Assembly: GCA_903886485.1 (NCBI GenBank)
Contig: CAISMH010000011.1
Location: 124,001 to 188,000, forward strand
Length of the DNA stretch: 64,000 nt
Direction: 5' to 3'
Source: an uncultured Burkholderiales bacterium
GTDB taxonomy: Bacteria > Pseudomonadota > Gammaproteobacteria > Burkholderiales > Burkholderiaceae_C
Numbering within the stretch: position 1 is the first letter of the stretch; each line of letters starts with the position of its first letter. Of this stretch, positions 1-10,544 are shown in pieces. Position numbers and translations under genes: made by a program. The notes beneath the pieces are model-generated. The model worked only from the letters and a program-made list of their open reading frames with translations. It was not told the origin of the DNA and searched no databases.

Positions 1-85
1 GTGACGCGCCTTCGGGCTCGTCACGCAAGGCCTCGATGACGCCTGCCTCACCTTGCAGCATGATTTTTTGCGTTTGCGAATTCAT
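1..85 (-). CDS. Alpha/beta-hydrolase-like protein, N-terminus only (partial)
   Basis: An ATG on the minus strand at 85 opens a frame that runs off the left edge (28 codons). It begins MNSQTQKIMLQGEAGVIE, which resembles the start of small Burkholderiales alpha/beta hydrolases whose next segment would be an HPHP-type oxyanion region, but that part lies outside the window. It sits 7 bp downstream of the ferredoxin gene on the same strand, so it is probably co-transcribed with it. The family call rests only on N-terminal resemblance. Confidence 0.45.
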   Translation of the reverse strand, partial: MNSQTQKIMLQGEAGVIEALRDEPEGAS

Positions 86-92
86 GCGCGCC

Positions 93-428
93 TCAACGTC
101 CCACGTTGGCGGGCACCACCAAACGCTCCACCACTTGTCCATTTTTCAAATGGCTTTCGACAATTTCATTCACGTCGTTGTGGTCCATCACGGTGTACCA
201 AACACCCTCGGGATACACCACCGCCACAGGGCCGCCTGCGCATCGGTCCAAGCAACCTGCCTTGTTCACGCGGACACCGCCGGGGCCAGCCAAGCCAGCC
301 GCCTTGACTTGCGCTTTGCAAAAATCAAAAGTCGCTTGTGCTCCGTGATTGGCACAGCAATCTTGGCTGTTGTCGCGTTGGTTCAAGCAGAAAAAAATAT
401 GGTGTTTGTAGTAGGAACTGTGTGTCAT
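93..428 (-). CDS. (2Fe-2S) ferredoxin, thioredoxin-like fold
   Basis: A 111-residue soluble protein with the cysteine layout of thioredoxin-like [2Fe-2S] ferredoxins: Cys14 and Cys24/Cys25 in the N-terminal part, then Cys59 and Cys63 in the motif KAGCLDRC. The following GGPVAVVYPEGVWY stretch is typical of this family, whose members act as small electron carriers with usually unknown partners. It has no signal peptide, so it is cytoplasmic. It lies between the VanZ-like gene upstream and the hydrolase downstream, all on minus with short gaps, which suggests one operon. The electron donor or acceptor cannot be deduced. Confidence 0.85.
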   Translation of the reverse strand: MTHSSYYKHHIFFCLNQRDNSQDCCANHGAQATFDFCKAQVKAAGLAGPGGVRVNKAGCLDRCAGGPVAVVYPEGVWYTVMDHNDVNEIVESHLKNGQVVERLVVPANVGR

Positions 429-437
429 GAAAGGATT

Positions 438-3035
<2,598 letters not shown>

Positions 3036-3036
<1 letters not shown>

Positions 3037-3611
3037 TGCCACTGCCGGAAATTCGCCTTTCTCACATCTCCATGGCGGCGATTTGCGGCTTGCTGTTCAG
3101 TTTGTCATTTCGACTGAACCAATACTTTGACGAACAATTCATCTATGCCGCAGGCATCAGTCTGCTCTTCTTGCCAGCGGGCGTGAAGCTCTTGGCTGTC
3201 TTGGTCGGACGCTTGCCCGCCATCCTGGGCCTCTTGATCGTGAGCATCTATTTAGGGGCAGGCATATGGCCAGACAAGCCCATGTCAACCATTGGTTATT
3301 TTGCGTTGGTGGGCTTGTTGACCTATCCCATCGCGGCCTTTGGGTTGATGCGCGTATTCGGCATTCATCAAGACCTGCGCAATTTGCGTTACGCACACAT
3401 CGTGGCGCTGTCACTTGCAGCCAGTGTGCTCAACGGCATCGTGCACAACCTGCTGTACCTCACGCAAGGCGTCACCGCCAGCGACGAACTGTGGCGCAAA
3501 AGCGCCGCCATGGCGCTGGGTGACTTCATGGGTTGCTTTGTGGTGGTGGCCCTGTTTCATGCCACCATGAGCTTGCTGCGAACGCTGCGCAGAAACCTCC
3601 AACGCGACTAA
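3036..3611 (+). CDS. Multi-pass membrane protein of unknown function (MASE1-like topology)
   Basis: A 191-residue protein with five to six predicted transmembrane helices and a short basic C-terminal tail (RTLRRNLQRD). Its ATG overlaps the hemB stop by one base (TGATG), so translation is probably coupled. The helix pattern recalls the membrane sensor half of MASE1-type proteins, but no GGDEF, kinase or other output domain follows. No catalytic motif is visible. It ends 4 bp before the convergent dienelactone hydrolase gene. I do not recognise a specific function. Confidence 0.7.
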
Positions 3612-3615
3612 GACT

Positions 3616-4299
3616 TCAGCTCAGGTGCTTGGCAAAAAATGCCAAGGTTCGCTGCAGTGCCAGCTTGGCCGAAGCCTCTTGATAAGCACCTCGGTGATCA
3701 CAATTGAACCCGTGGTTTGCGGGGTAGAGATGGACCTCGACCTCGGGGTGCGCATGGCGAAACTTCTCGACAGTGTCTAACGGAATCCAGTGGTCTTCCT
3801 CGGCGTAATGCGCCAACACTGGGCAGCGAGGATGACGTGCAATTTCTTCGTCCGTGGTGGAGCCGCCGCCGTAATAAGGCGCCGCGGCACTCAAGCCCGT
3901 CACCAGTCCGGCGGCACGCCACGCCAACAACCCTCCCCAGCAATAACCCACGATGCCCACCTTGCCACCGCTGGTTTGCGCGGCGTAATTCACCGCAGCC
4001 TGAATGTCAGCCATCACGCCGGGCGCGGGCAACGCCTCAATCGCGGTCTTGAACACCATGCCCGCTTGCATGTCGTCGGGCGTATAGCCCAACTCCACGC
4101 CATGCTTGGCGCGGTGAAATGTGGCCGGCGCGACGGCCAAATAGCCTTGTGCCGCATAGCCGTCAGCGACCTCACGGATATGTGCATTCACCCCAAAAAT
4201 CTCTTGCACCACCACCACAGCGCCCTTGGCTTGGCCCTTGGGATGCGCCACATATGCAGGAAAAACAAACCCATCGGCAGAGGTCAAATTGACGGTCAT
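3616..4299 (-). CDS. Dienelactone hydrolase family protein
   Basis: A 227-aa alpha/beta hydrolase. The nucleophile elbow is GYCWGG, with Cys instead of Ser as in true dienelactone hydrolases, and the catalytic His lies in ANHGFNCDHRGAY near the C-terminus. The N-terminal VVVQEIFGVNAHIREVADGYA block is the family signature. It is cytoplasmic, with no signal peptide. Family members open dienelactones from chloroaromatic degradation or act as general carboxyl esterases; no ortho-cleavage genes adjoin, so the substrate is unknown. It is divergent from the SDR gene. Confidence 0.88.
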   Translation of the reverse strand: MTVNLTSADGFVFPAYVAHPKGQAKGAVVVVQEIFGVNAHIREVADGYAAQGYLAVAPATFHRAKHGVELGYTPDDMQAGMVFKTAIEALPAPGVMADIQAAVNYAAQTSGGKVGIVGYCWGGLLAWRAAGLVTGLSAAAPYYGGGSTTDEEIARHPRCPVLAHYAEEDHWIPLDTVEKFRHAHPEVEVHLYPANHGFNCDHRGAYQEASAKLALQRTLAFFAKHLS

Positions 4300-4426
4300 C
4301 TCACGGTCTCCTCAAGTTTAAAAATGAATGGTGCGCAGCTTACTTGTTTTCTAGACAGGCAATGCGGCCCATGAGGTGCTATTGTGCGGCCCATTGCTCG
4401 ACCCAGAACGCGAAGAGGAGATCTGC

Positions 4427-5173
4427 ATGCAACCCGTCCTGCTCATCACCGGTGCCAGCCGAGGCATTGGCGCAGCCACCGCCGTCTTAGCCGCCCAACA
4501 AGGCTGGGCCGTGGCTGTGAACTACCACAGCAACACGCCCGCTGCGCAACGCGTGGTGCAGCAAATTCAAGACGCGGGCGGCACTGCCCTCGCCATTCAG
4601 GCTGATGTGGGCGACGAAGCGCACATCTTGCGCATGTTTGCGCAGGTCGATGCCAAGCTGGGCCGCATCTCAGGGTTGGTCAACAACGCCGGCGTGGTGG
4701 ATGTGACGGCCAAAGTACAAGACCAAAGCTGGGCGCGGTGGGAGCGCATGATGCGCATCAACGTGTTGGGCGCGTTCGCCTGTGCGCGTGAAGCCGTCAA
4801 GCGCATGAGCACGGCACACGGCGGCTCGGGCGGCAGCATCGTCAATGTGTCGAGTGCCGCCGCACGTTTGGGCGCGCCTGGTCAGTATGTGGACTACGCC
4901 GCTGCCAAAAGTGCGATTGACGCCTTCACCATTGGCCTTGCCAAAGAAGTGGCGACTGAGGGCATTCGCGTCAACGCGGTGCGCCCCGGTTTGATTGACA
5001 CCGACATTCACGCCTCCGGCGGTTTGCCCAACCGCGTGAACGACCTTGCCCACTTGGTGCCCATGCAGCGCGGCGGCACCGCTGAAGAGGTGGCGCAAGC
5101 CATTGTGTGGCTGCTGAGTGATGCGGCCAGCTACACCACCATGACGTTCATTGAAGCCTCCGGCGGGCGTTGA
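4427..5173 (+). CDS. SDR-family NAD(P)-dependent oxidoreductase
   Basis: This 248-aa classical short-chain dehydrogenase has a Rossmann motif TGASRGIGAATA near the N-terminus, the NNAGVVD motif, a catalytic Ser in IVNVSSAAARLG and the YVDYAAAK Tyr/Lys pair. The C-terminal segment EEVAQAIVWLLSDAASY is typical of FabG/glucose-dehydrogenase-like SDRs. The start at 4427 follows a clear AGAGGAG ribosome-binding site. The substrate cannot be read from the sequence. It is convergent with the LysR gene downstream. Confidence 0.9.
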   Translation: MQPVLLITGASRGIGAATAVLAAQQGWAVAVNYHSNTPAAQRVVQQIQDAGGTALAIQADVGDEAHILRMFAQVDAKLGRISGLVNNAGVVDVTAKVQDQSWARWERMMRINVLGAFACAREAVKRMSTAHGGSGGSIVNVSSAAARLGAPGQYVDYAAAKSAIDAFTIGLAKEVATEGIRVNAVRPGLIDTDIHASGGLPNRVNDLAHLVPMQRGGTAEEVAQAIVWLLSDAASYTTMTFIEASGGR

Positions 5174-5185
5174 CCCAACCTGCCG

Positions 5186-6130
5186 CTAGGCTGCAAAGCC
5201 CGCCGCCAAGGCCTGGCGCCAATAGTCCACAAATGCCGTCACCGCGCGCGGCACATGGGGCGAATACGGGCGAATGGCATAGAGCTGCTCGGCAAAGGCC
5301 CCCACCGGTTGCCAGTCGGGCAACACCTGCACGAGCTTGCCTTGTTGCAAAGCGGTCTGCGCACTGAAGTCGGGCAACAGGGCAATGCCCAGCCCCGTCA
5401 ATGCGGCTTCTCTCAATGCTTCGCTGTTGTTTGCCGCGAGTTGGCCCGTCACTGGCACCGTGATGCGCTCGTCATGGACTTTGGTTTTGGGCTTCACGCG
5501 CGCCAGCGTCCATGTGGGTGTGTCTTGCGCGCGCAAGTAATGCAAGCAGTTGTGCATTTGCAAATCAGCCGGCGTTTGCGGTGTGCCGGCCCGACGCAAA
5601 TAGCTTTTGCTCGCCACCAACACCGAATGCGTGCTGCACAAGGTCCACGCCACATGCGTGTCGGGCGGACGCGCCGTGTGACGAATAGCCAAGTCAAAAC
5701 CCTCCGTGGCCAAACTGCTGAGGCGGTCCGACATGTCCAGCTGCAAACGCACATCTGGGTACTCGCGCAAGAAGTCCGCCAAGCGCGGCGCCAGTTGTTG
5801 CCGAGCAAAGGCCACGGGCGCAGTCACGCGCAACAAGCCGCTGGGCACGCCCGCCAAGTCGCGCACTTGGGCAAAGCTGTGCTCAATTTGTTCAAACGAC
5901 GCACGCGTGTCGTCAACCAGCCGTTGACCGGCCTCGGTCAAGCGCACACTGCGGGTGGTGCGCTGCACCAGTGGCACACGCGCGGCGCGTTCGAGCTCAG
6001 CGATGCGTTGACTCATGGCCGCTTTGCTCACGCCTAAGCGCGTCGCCGCCGCGGTGTAACTGCCTTGTTGGGCCAACACACTCAGCCAATGCAGGTGGTG
6101 CCAAAGCTCACTGATTTTTTGATCATTCAT
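5186..6130 (-). CDS. LysR-type transcriptional regulator, divergent from mmsA
   Basis: A 314-aa regulator with an N-terminal winged helix (LSVLAQQGSYTAAATRLGVSKAAMSQRIAELE) followed by a periplasmic-binding-like LysR effector domain. The start used is MNDQKISEL at 6130; an in-frame codon at 6157 would place the start inside the operator-like repeat. It is transcribed away from mmsA with about 106 bp between, the usual arrangement for a LysR protein controlling its divergent neighbour. The effector is unknown; an intermediate of valine or beta-alanine-type semialdehyde metabolism would fit the context. Confidence 0.9.
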   Translation of the reverse strand: MNDQKISELWHHLHWLSVLAQQGSYTAAATRLGVSKAAMSQRIAELERAARVPLVQRTTRSVRLTEAGQRLVDDTRASFEQIEHSFAQVRDLAGVPSGLLRVTAPVAFARQQLAPRLADFLREYPDVRLQLDMSDRLSSLATEGFDLAIRHTARPPDTHVAWTLCSTHSVLVASKSYLRRAGTPQTPADLQMHNCLHYLRAQDTPTWTLARVKPKTKVHDERITVPVTGQLAANNSEALREAALTGLGIALLPDFSAQTALQQGKLVQVLPDWQPVGAFAEQLYAIRPYSPHVPRAVTAFVDYWRQALAAGFAA

Positions 6131-6137
6131 GGCTTGA

Positions 6138-6183
6138 TTGTTCACTATTTTGAACAATCAATTCAAACTTTCGCGCTTGTTCA
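6138..6183. promoter_or_regulatory. LysR-type operator candidate between the LysR gene and mmsA
   Basis: A perfect 7-bp inverted repeat TTGTTCA-N6-TGAACAA spans 6138-6157, and a third TTGTTCA half-site lies at 6177-6183. The first repeat has the interrupted-dyad shape of LysR sites and lies in the 106-bp divergent intergenic region, 8 bp from the LysR start. Such a location would allow both autorepression and control of mmsA. The assignment to this regulator is inferred from position. Confidence 0.55.
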
Positions 6184-6236
6184 ATGCCAAAGCCCTACCT
6201 ACACTGCGTCATCTTTTCAAACCACCGAGACACACC

Positions 6237-7748
6237 ATGACACACACCCACATCGCGCATTACATCCACGGTGCCGTTGCCAAGGGCAGCAGCACCCGCA
6301 CACAGCCCGTGTACAACCCCGCCACTGGCGCCGTCACGGGCGAGGTGAGTTTGGCCAACGTGGCCGATGTGCATGCCGCCGTCGCCGCCGCGCAAAAAGC
6401 TTTTCCAGTCTGGGCCGACACCCCGCCCTTGCGCCGTGCGCGCGTGATGTTCAAGTTCTTAGAGCTGCTCAACGCCAACAAAGACAAACTGGCCCACATG
6501 ATCACGGCTGAACACGGCAAGGTCTTCACCGACGCGCAAGGCGAGGTGTCGCGTGGCATTGACATCGTCGAATTCGCCACCGGCATTCCTCAGTTGCTCA
6601 AGGGCGACTTCACCGAGCAAGTCTCCACCGGCATCGACAACTGGACCATGCGCCAGCCCCTCGGCGTGGTGGCGGGCATCACCCCCTTCAACTTCCCAGT
6701 CATGGTGCCCGCTTGGATGTTCCCCGTGGCCATCGCCGCAGGCAACACCTTTGTGTTGAAGCCCAGCCCGATTGACCCCACCCCCTCACTCTTCATGGCC
6801 GAATTGCTCAAACAAGCGGGCCTGCCCGACGGCGTGTTCAACGTGGTGCAAGGCGACAAAGAAGCGGTAGACGCGTTGCTGGTTCACCCCGACGTGAAAG
6901 CGGTGAGCTTTGTCGGCTCCACGCCCATTGCCAACTACATCTACGAGACTGGCGCTCACCACGGCAAGCGCGTGCAAGCCTTAGGTGGCGCGAAGAACCA
7001 CATGGTCGTCATGCCCGATGCCGACATTGACCAAGCGGTGGACGCCCTCATTGGCGCCGCCTACGGCTCTGCGGGCGAACGCTGCATGGCCATCAGCGTC
7101 GCCGTGTTGGTGGGTGATGTGGCCGAGCGCCTCATGCCCAAACTGATTGAGCGCACCAAAGCCTTGAAAGTCCTCGACGGCGAGAACCTCGCTGCAGAAA
7201 TGGGCCCGATCGTGACGGACATTGCGCACAAGCGCATCACTGGTTACATCGAGCAAGGCGTGAAAGAAGGCGCACGCTTGCTGGTCGACGGCCGCAACTT
7301 TGACGGCGCATCGGCCGGCGCAGGCTGCAAGGACGGCTTCTGGATGGGCGGCACCTTGTTTGACAACGTGACGCCTGAGATGCGCATCTACAAAGAAGAA
7401 ATCTTTGGCCCCGTGTTGAGCTGCGTCCGCGTGGCCGACTTGGCACAAGCCGTCGACCTCATCAACGCCCACGAGTTCGGCAATGGCGTGAGCTGCTTCA
7501 CCCGCGACGGCAACGTGGCGCGCGAGTTTGCACGCCACATCCAAGTGGGCATGGTCGGCATCAACGTGCCGATTCCCGTGCCCATGGCATGGCACGGCTT
7601 TGGTGGCTGGAAGAAGAGTTTGTTTGGCGATATGCACGCCTACGGCGAAGAAGGCGTGCGTTTCTACACCAAGCAAAAGAGCGTCATGCAGCGCTGGCCT
7701 GAGAGCATTGGCAAGGGCGCTGAGTTCGTCATGCCCACATCCAAGTGA
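6237..7748 (+). CDS. mmsA: CoA-acylating methylmalonate-semialdehyde dehydrogenase
   Basis: This 503-aa aldehyde dehydrogenase has the MmsA/IolA features: [21 protein letters not shown], the cofactor segment [20 protein letters not shown] and catalytic Cys in [11 protein letters not shown]. Family enzymes convert methylmalonate or malonate semialdehyde with CoA and NAD+ to propionyl- or acetyl-CoA. ATG 6237 ([14 protein letters not shown]) gives the family's usual N-terminus. The GMC oxidoreductase starts 56 bp downstream, and an alcohol-to-aldehyde-to-acyl-CoA sequence is a reasonable inference for the pair. It is probably regulated by the divergent LysR protein. Confidence 0.92.
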   Translation: MTHTHIAHYIHGAVAKGSSTRTQPVYNPATGAVTGEVSLANVADVHAAVAAAQKAFPVWADTPPLRRARVMFKFLELLNANKDKLAHMITAEHGKVFTDAQGEVSRGIDIVEFATGIPQLLKGDFTEQVSTGIDNWTMRQPLGVVAGITPFNFPVMVPAWMFPVAIAAGNTFVLKPSPIDPTPSLFMAELLKQAGLPDGVFNVVQGDKEAVDALLVHPDVKAVSFVGSTPIANYIYETGAHHGKRVQALGGAKNHMVVMPDADIDQAVDALIGAAYGSAGERCMAISVAVLVGDVAERLMPKLIERTKALKVLDGENLAAEMGPIVTDIAHKRITGYIEQGVKEGARLLVDGRNFDGASAGAGCKDGFWMGGTLFDNVTPEMRIYKEEIFGPVLSCVRVADLAQAVDLINAHEFGNGVSCFTRDGNVAREFARHIQVGMVGINVPIPVPMAWHGFGGWKKSLFGDMHAYGEEGVRFYTKQKSVMQRWPESIGKGAEFVMPTSK

Positions 7749-7804
7749 CACGCCACCTCAAGCTACCATCCATGCACACAACAACAAAGAGTTGAAACAT
7801 CGGC

Positions 7805-9526
7805 ATGAGTGACACCCAGTTTGACTACATCATCGTCGGCGCAGGCACCGCAGGGTGCTTGCTCGCCAACCGCCTGAGCGCCAATGCCAGCAAACGCGTG
7901 CTGCTGATTGAAGCGGGCCGCAAGGATGATTACCACTGGGTCCACATTCCCGTGGGTTACCTCTATTGCATTGGCAACCCACGCACCGATTGGCTCTACA
8001 CCACCGCGCCCGACGCGGGCTTGAATGGCCGCAGCTTGCGCTACCCGCGTGGCAAGGTGTTGGGCGGCTGCTCCAGCATCAACGGCATGATTTACATGCG
8101 TGGCCAAGCGCGTGACTACGACCAATGGGCCGACATCACGGGCGACGCGCGCTGGCGCTGGGACAACGCGCTGCCTTTCTTCAAACTGCACGAAGACCAC
8201 CACGCTGGGGCCAACGCCATGCACGGGGCCAAAGGCGATCGCAGCGAGGTGCTGCTGGCCGACCCAACCGTGTACGGCGAAACCTTGCGCCACCACATGG
8301 CCGGTGGTGAATGGCGGGTAGAGAAACAACGCTTGCGCTGGGATGTGCTCGATGCCTTCGCGCAAGCCGCTGTGCAAGCAGGCATTCCCGCCACCGACGA
8401 CTTCAACCGTGGCAACAACGAAGGCGTGGGCTACTTTGAAGTCAATCAAAAAAGCGGCTGGCGCTGGAACACAGCCAAGGCCTTCATTCGCCCCACCTGC
8501 TATGCGCGGCCCAACTTTGAACTGTGGTCGTCCGCGCAAGTCGCCAAGGTCGTCATGCACACCGAGGCCGACGGCACGCAACGCTGCACCGGGGTCGAGG
8601 TGTGGACAGGTCACGGCTATGTCACGGTGACCGCCCACCACTCGGTGGTGTTGAGCGCAGGCGCCATTGGTACGCCGCAAATTTTGCAACTCTCGGGCCT
8701 TGGCCCTGCGGACTTGCTGAAGCAACACGGCATTGAACCCGTGATTGACCTGCCGGGCGTGGGCGCCAATTTGCAAGACCATTTGCAAATTCGCTCGGTG
8801 TTCAAAGTGCAAGGCGTCGAGACACTCAACACCTTGGCCAACAGCTGGTGGGGCAAAGCCAAGATTGGTTTGGAATACGCCTTCAAGCGCAGCGGCCCCA
8901 TGAGCATGGCACCGTCACAGCTCGGTGCCTTCACCCGCAGCAGCCCTGACCAGCCTTACCCCAACATCGAGTACCACGTGCAGCCCTTGAGCCTCGATGC
9001 ATTTGGCGAGCCCTTGCACAACTTCCCCGCCTTCACGGCCAGCGTGTGCAACTTGAACCCCACCAGCCGAGGCACGGTCCACATCACCAGCGCGAACTTC
9101 CACGACGCGCCCAAGATTGCCCCCAACTACCTCAGCACCGCAGCCGACCGCCAAGTGGCCGCCGACTCGCTGCGCGTGACACGCCGCATCGCCGCCCAAC
9201 CCGCGCTGGCCCAATACAAACCCGAGGAATACAAGCCCGGTGTGCAATACCAAAGTGACGAAGACTTGGCACGACTCGCGGGCGACATTGCGACCACCAT
9301 CTTCCACCCCGTCGGCACCGCACGCATGGGTCGTGTTGACGACCCCTTGGCCGTGCTTGATGCCGAGCTGCGTGTGCGCGACGGGCGCGGCGGCGTGGTG
9401 CGCGGTTTGCGGGTGGTGGACGCGAGCGCCATGCCCACCATCACCAGCGGCAACACCAACAGCCCTACCTTGATGATGGCGGAGAAGGCCGCGCAGTGGC
9501 TGGCGCACGCGGCCGAGGTCGCCTAA
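7805..9526 (+). CDS. GMC-family FAD-dependent alcohol/choline dehydrogenase-like oxidoreductase
   Basis: A 573-aa flavoprotein. The N-terminal FAD-binding motif is GAGTAGCLLANRLS with the acidic EAG at the end of beta-2, the first GMC signature is YPRGKVLGGCSSINGMIYMRG, and the catalytic His/Asn pair is in FHPVGTARMG and SGNTNSPTLMMAEKAA. It belongs to the BetA/alkJ-like branch that oxidises alcohols to aldehydes and passes electrons to the respiratory chain. No signal peptide is present. It is in line with mmsA, suggesting an operon for an alcohol or amine-alcohol substrate that is not identified. Confidence 0.9.
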   Translation: MSDTQFDYIIVGAGTAGCLLANRLSANASKRVLLIEAGRKDDYHWVHIPVGYLYCIGNPRTDWLYTTAPDAGLNGRSLRYPRGKVLGGCSSINGMIYMRGQARDYDQWADITGDARWRWDNALPFFKLHEDHHAGANAMHGAKGDRSEVLLADPTVYGETLRHHMAGGEWRVEKQRLRWDVLDAFAQAAVQAGIPATDDFNRGNNEGVGYFEVNQKSGWRWNTAKAFIRPTCYARPNFELWSSAQVAKVVMHTEADGTQRCTGVEVWTGHGYVTVTAHHSVVLSAGAIGTPQILQLSGLGPADLLKQHGIEPVIDLPGVGANLQDHLQIRSVFKVQGVETLNTLANSWWGKAKIGLEYAFKRSGPMSMAPSQLGAFTRSSPDQPYPNIEYHVQPLSLDAFGEPLHNFPAFTASVCNLNPTSRGTVHITSANFHDAPKIAPNYLSTAADRQVAADSLRVTRRIAAQPALAQYKPEEYKPGVQYQSDEDLARLAGDIATTIFHPVGTARMGRVDDPLAVLDAELRVRDGRGGVVRGLRVVDASAMPTITSGNTNSPTLMMAEKAAQWLAHAAEVA

Positions 9527-9540
9527 GCATTCACAGGCGT

Positions 9541-9599
9541 CTAGGGTTACTCCCCAAGGGAATCTCCTAGGCAAAGCGCCGCTTTGCCACGCTTACAGT
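9541..9599 (+). promoter_or_regulatory. Orphan promoter-like region with CTAGG palindrome
   Basis: Positions 9541-9570 form an interrupted palindrome (CTAGG...TCCC-CAA-GGGA...CCTAG), immediately followed by a perfect 8-bp inverted repeat GGCAAAGC-GCC-GCTTTGCC (9570-9588) and a plausible -10 (TACAGT, 9594-9599). A Shine-Dalgarno-like GAGGAGACAAAC lies about 50 bp further on but no start codon follows it. The layout is that of an activator-dependent promoter without its gene. Confidence 0.35.
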
Positions 9600-9604
9600 C
9601 TTGT

Positions 9605-9716
9605 CACTCACAACGGCGCACGCGCTGTTGATTCGAGGGTCTGAGGAGACAAACACAACAGACGTTTCTCAAGGCAACGTCACCCCAAAAAGGCACCGGT
9701 CACCCCGGTGCCTTTT
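9605..9716 (+). ncRNA. Candidate small RNA or leader remnant
   Basis: If the -10 at 9594-9599 is used, transcription from about 9605 would end at the strong hairpin 9688-9716, giving an RNA of roughly 110 nt with no convincing open reading frame. It contains a ribosome-binding-like GGAGACAAAC stretch. It could equally be the scar left when a gene between its promoter and terminator was deleted. Only the boundaries are supported by sequence. Confidence 0.2.
9688..9716 (+). terminator. Rho-independent terminator hairpin
   Basis: A perfect 12-bp stem AAAAGGCACCGG / CCGGTGCCTTTT with a five-base loop ends in a T run. The A-rich 5' flank makes it able to work in both directions. It lies 160 bp after the GMC gene and 40 bp before the TSUP permease start. 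Confidence 0.8.
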
Positions 9717-9755
9717 GCTTTGTGCGGCGGTTCTATTTGCGACCACAATCCCTGC

Positions 9756-10514
9756 ATGGAACTTTTCTTCACCACCTTGGCCTCCGCTTTGGCTGGCTTT
9801 GTGGACGCCATCGTGGGCGGTGGCGGGCTCATTTTGTTACCCGCCCTCTTTGCGGCTTATCCCACCACAGCACCCGCCACCTTGTTTGGCACCAACAAGA
9901 GCGCTTCGGTCTGGGGCACCGCCTTTGCCACGTGGCAATACAGCCGTCGCATCCATGTGCGCTGGGCAGGTTTGCTGCCCGCGGCGGGCGCAACCATGCT
10001 GGCTGCGTTTGCAGGGGCATGGCTGGTCACTTTGATTTCGCCCGAGTTTTTGCGCAAGTTATTGCCCTTGGTGTTGTTGGCTGTGCTCGTTTACACCTTG
10101 ATGCGCAAAGACTTAGGCCGTCACCACATGCCCCGCTTCACAGGCCGCACGGAGCTGCTGGCCAGTTCAACCATCGGTTTGACGATTGGGTTTTACGACG
10201 GGTTCTTTGGGCCGGGCACTGGCAGCTTCTTTGTGTTTTTGTTCGTCCGCTGGTTGGGCTATGACTTTCTCAATGCCTCGGTTGCAGCCAAACTGCTGAA
10301 CCTCTCCAGCAACATCGCAGCACTGGTGTTGTTCACCCTCAAAGGTCACGTTTGGTGGCACTTGGCGCTGCCCATGGCCATGGCCAATGTGGCAGGCAGC
10401 TTGTTGGGCACCCACTTGGCCTTGCAACATGGCGCAGGCTTTGTGCGCGGCATGTTCATCGTGGTGGTGGGTGCGCTGATTTGTAAAACCAGCTACGACG
10501 CATTTCTGCGTTAG
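9756..10514 (+). CDS. TSUP (TauE/SafE) family sulfite/anion permease
   Basis: This 252-aa membrane protein has about eight helices arranged as two repeats, each with the family Gly-rich motif: FVDAIVGGGGLILLPAL in the first half and GFYDGFFGPGTGSFF in the second. TSUP proteins move sulfite, sulfoacetate or other small organic anions across the inner membrane; the substrate here is not evident. The start at 9756 (MELFFTTLASALAGF) lies after the terminator hairpin; the upstream in-frame codons overlap that hairpin and are rejected. It is convergent with mrdA. Confidence 0.88.
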   Translation: MELFFTTLASALAGFVDAIVGGGGLILLPALFAAYPTTAPATLFGTNKSASVWGTAFATWQYSRRIHVRWAGLLPAAGATMLAAFAGAWLVTLISPEFLRKLLPLVLLAVLVYTLMRKDLGRHHMPRFTGRTELLASSTIGLTIGFYDGFFGPGTGSFFVFLFVRWLGYDFLNASVAAKLLNLSSNIAALVLFTLKGHVWWHLALPMAMANVAGSLLGTHLALQHGAGFVRGMFIVVVGALICKTSYDAFLR

Positions 10515-10535
10515 GCGTGGAGACACGCCAACGCA
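10507..10535. terminator. Stem-loop between convergent TSUP and mrdA genes
   Basis: A 12-bp stem TGCGTT-(A)-GGCGTG / CACGCC-AACGCA with a GAGA tetraloop covers the TSUP stop codon. It has no T tract in either direction, so it may work as an RNA-stabilising end or a weak bidirectional terminator. It fills the 30 bp between two convergent genes. Confidence 0.45.
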
Positions 10536-10544
10536 GGGGTCAAC

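Noticed and set aside
9530..9660. Guanidine-I (ykkC) riboswitch suggested by CTAGGGTT
   Set aside because: Only the first conserved block is similar; the CUGGUCCGAGAG and AAAAGCCCGGGAGA blocks are absent and the downstream gene is not a typical target.
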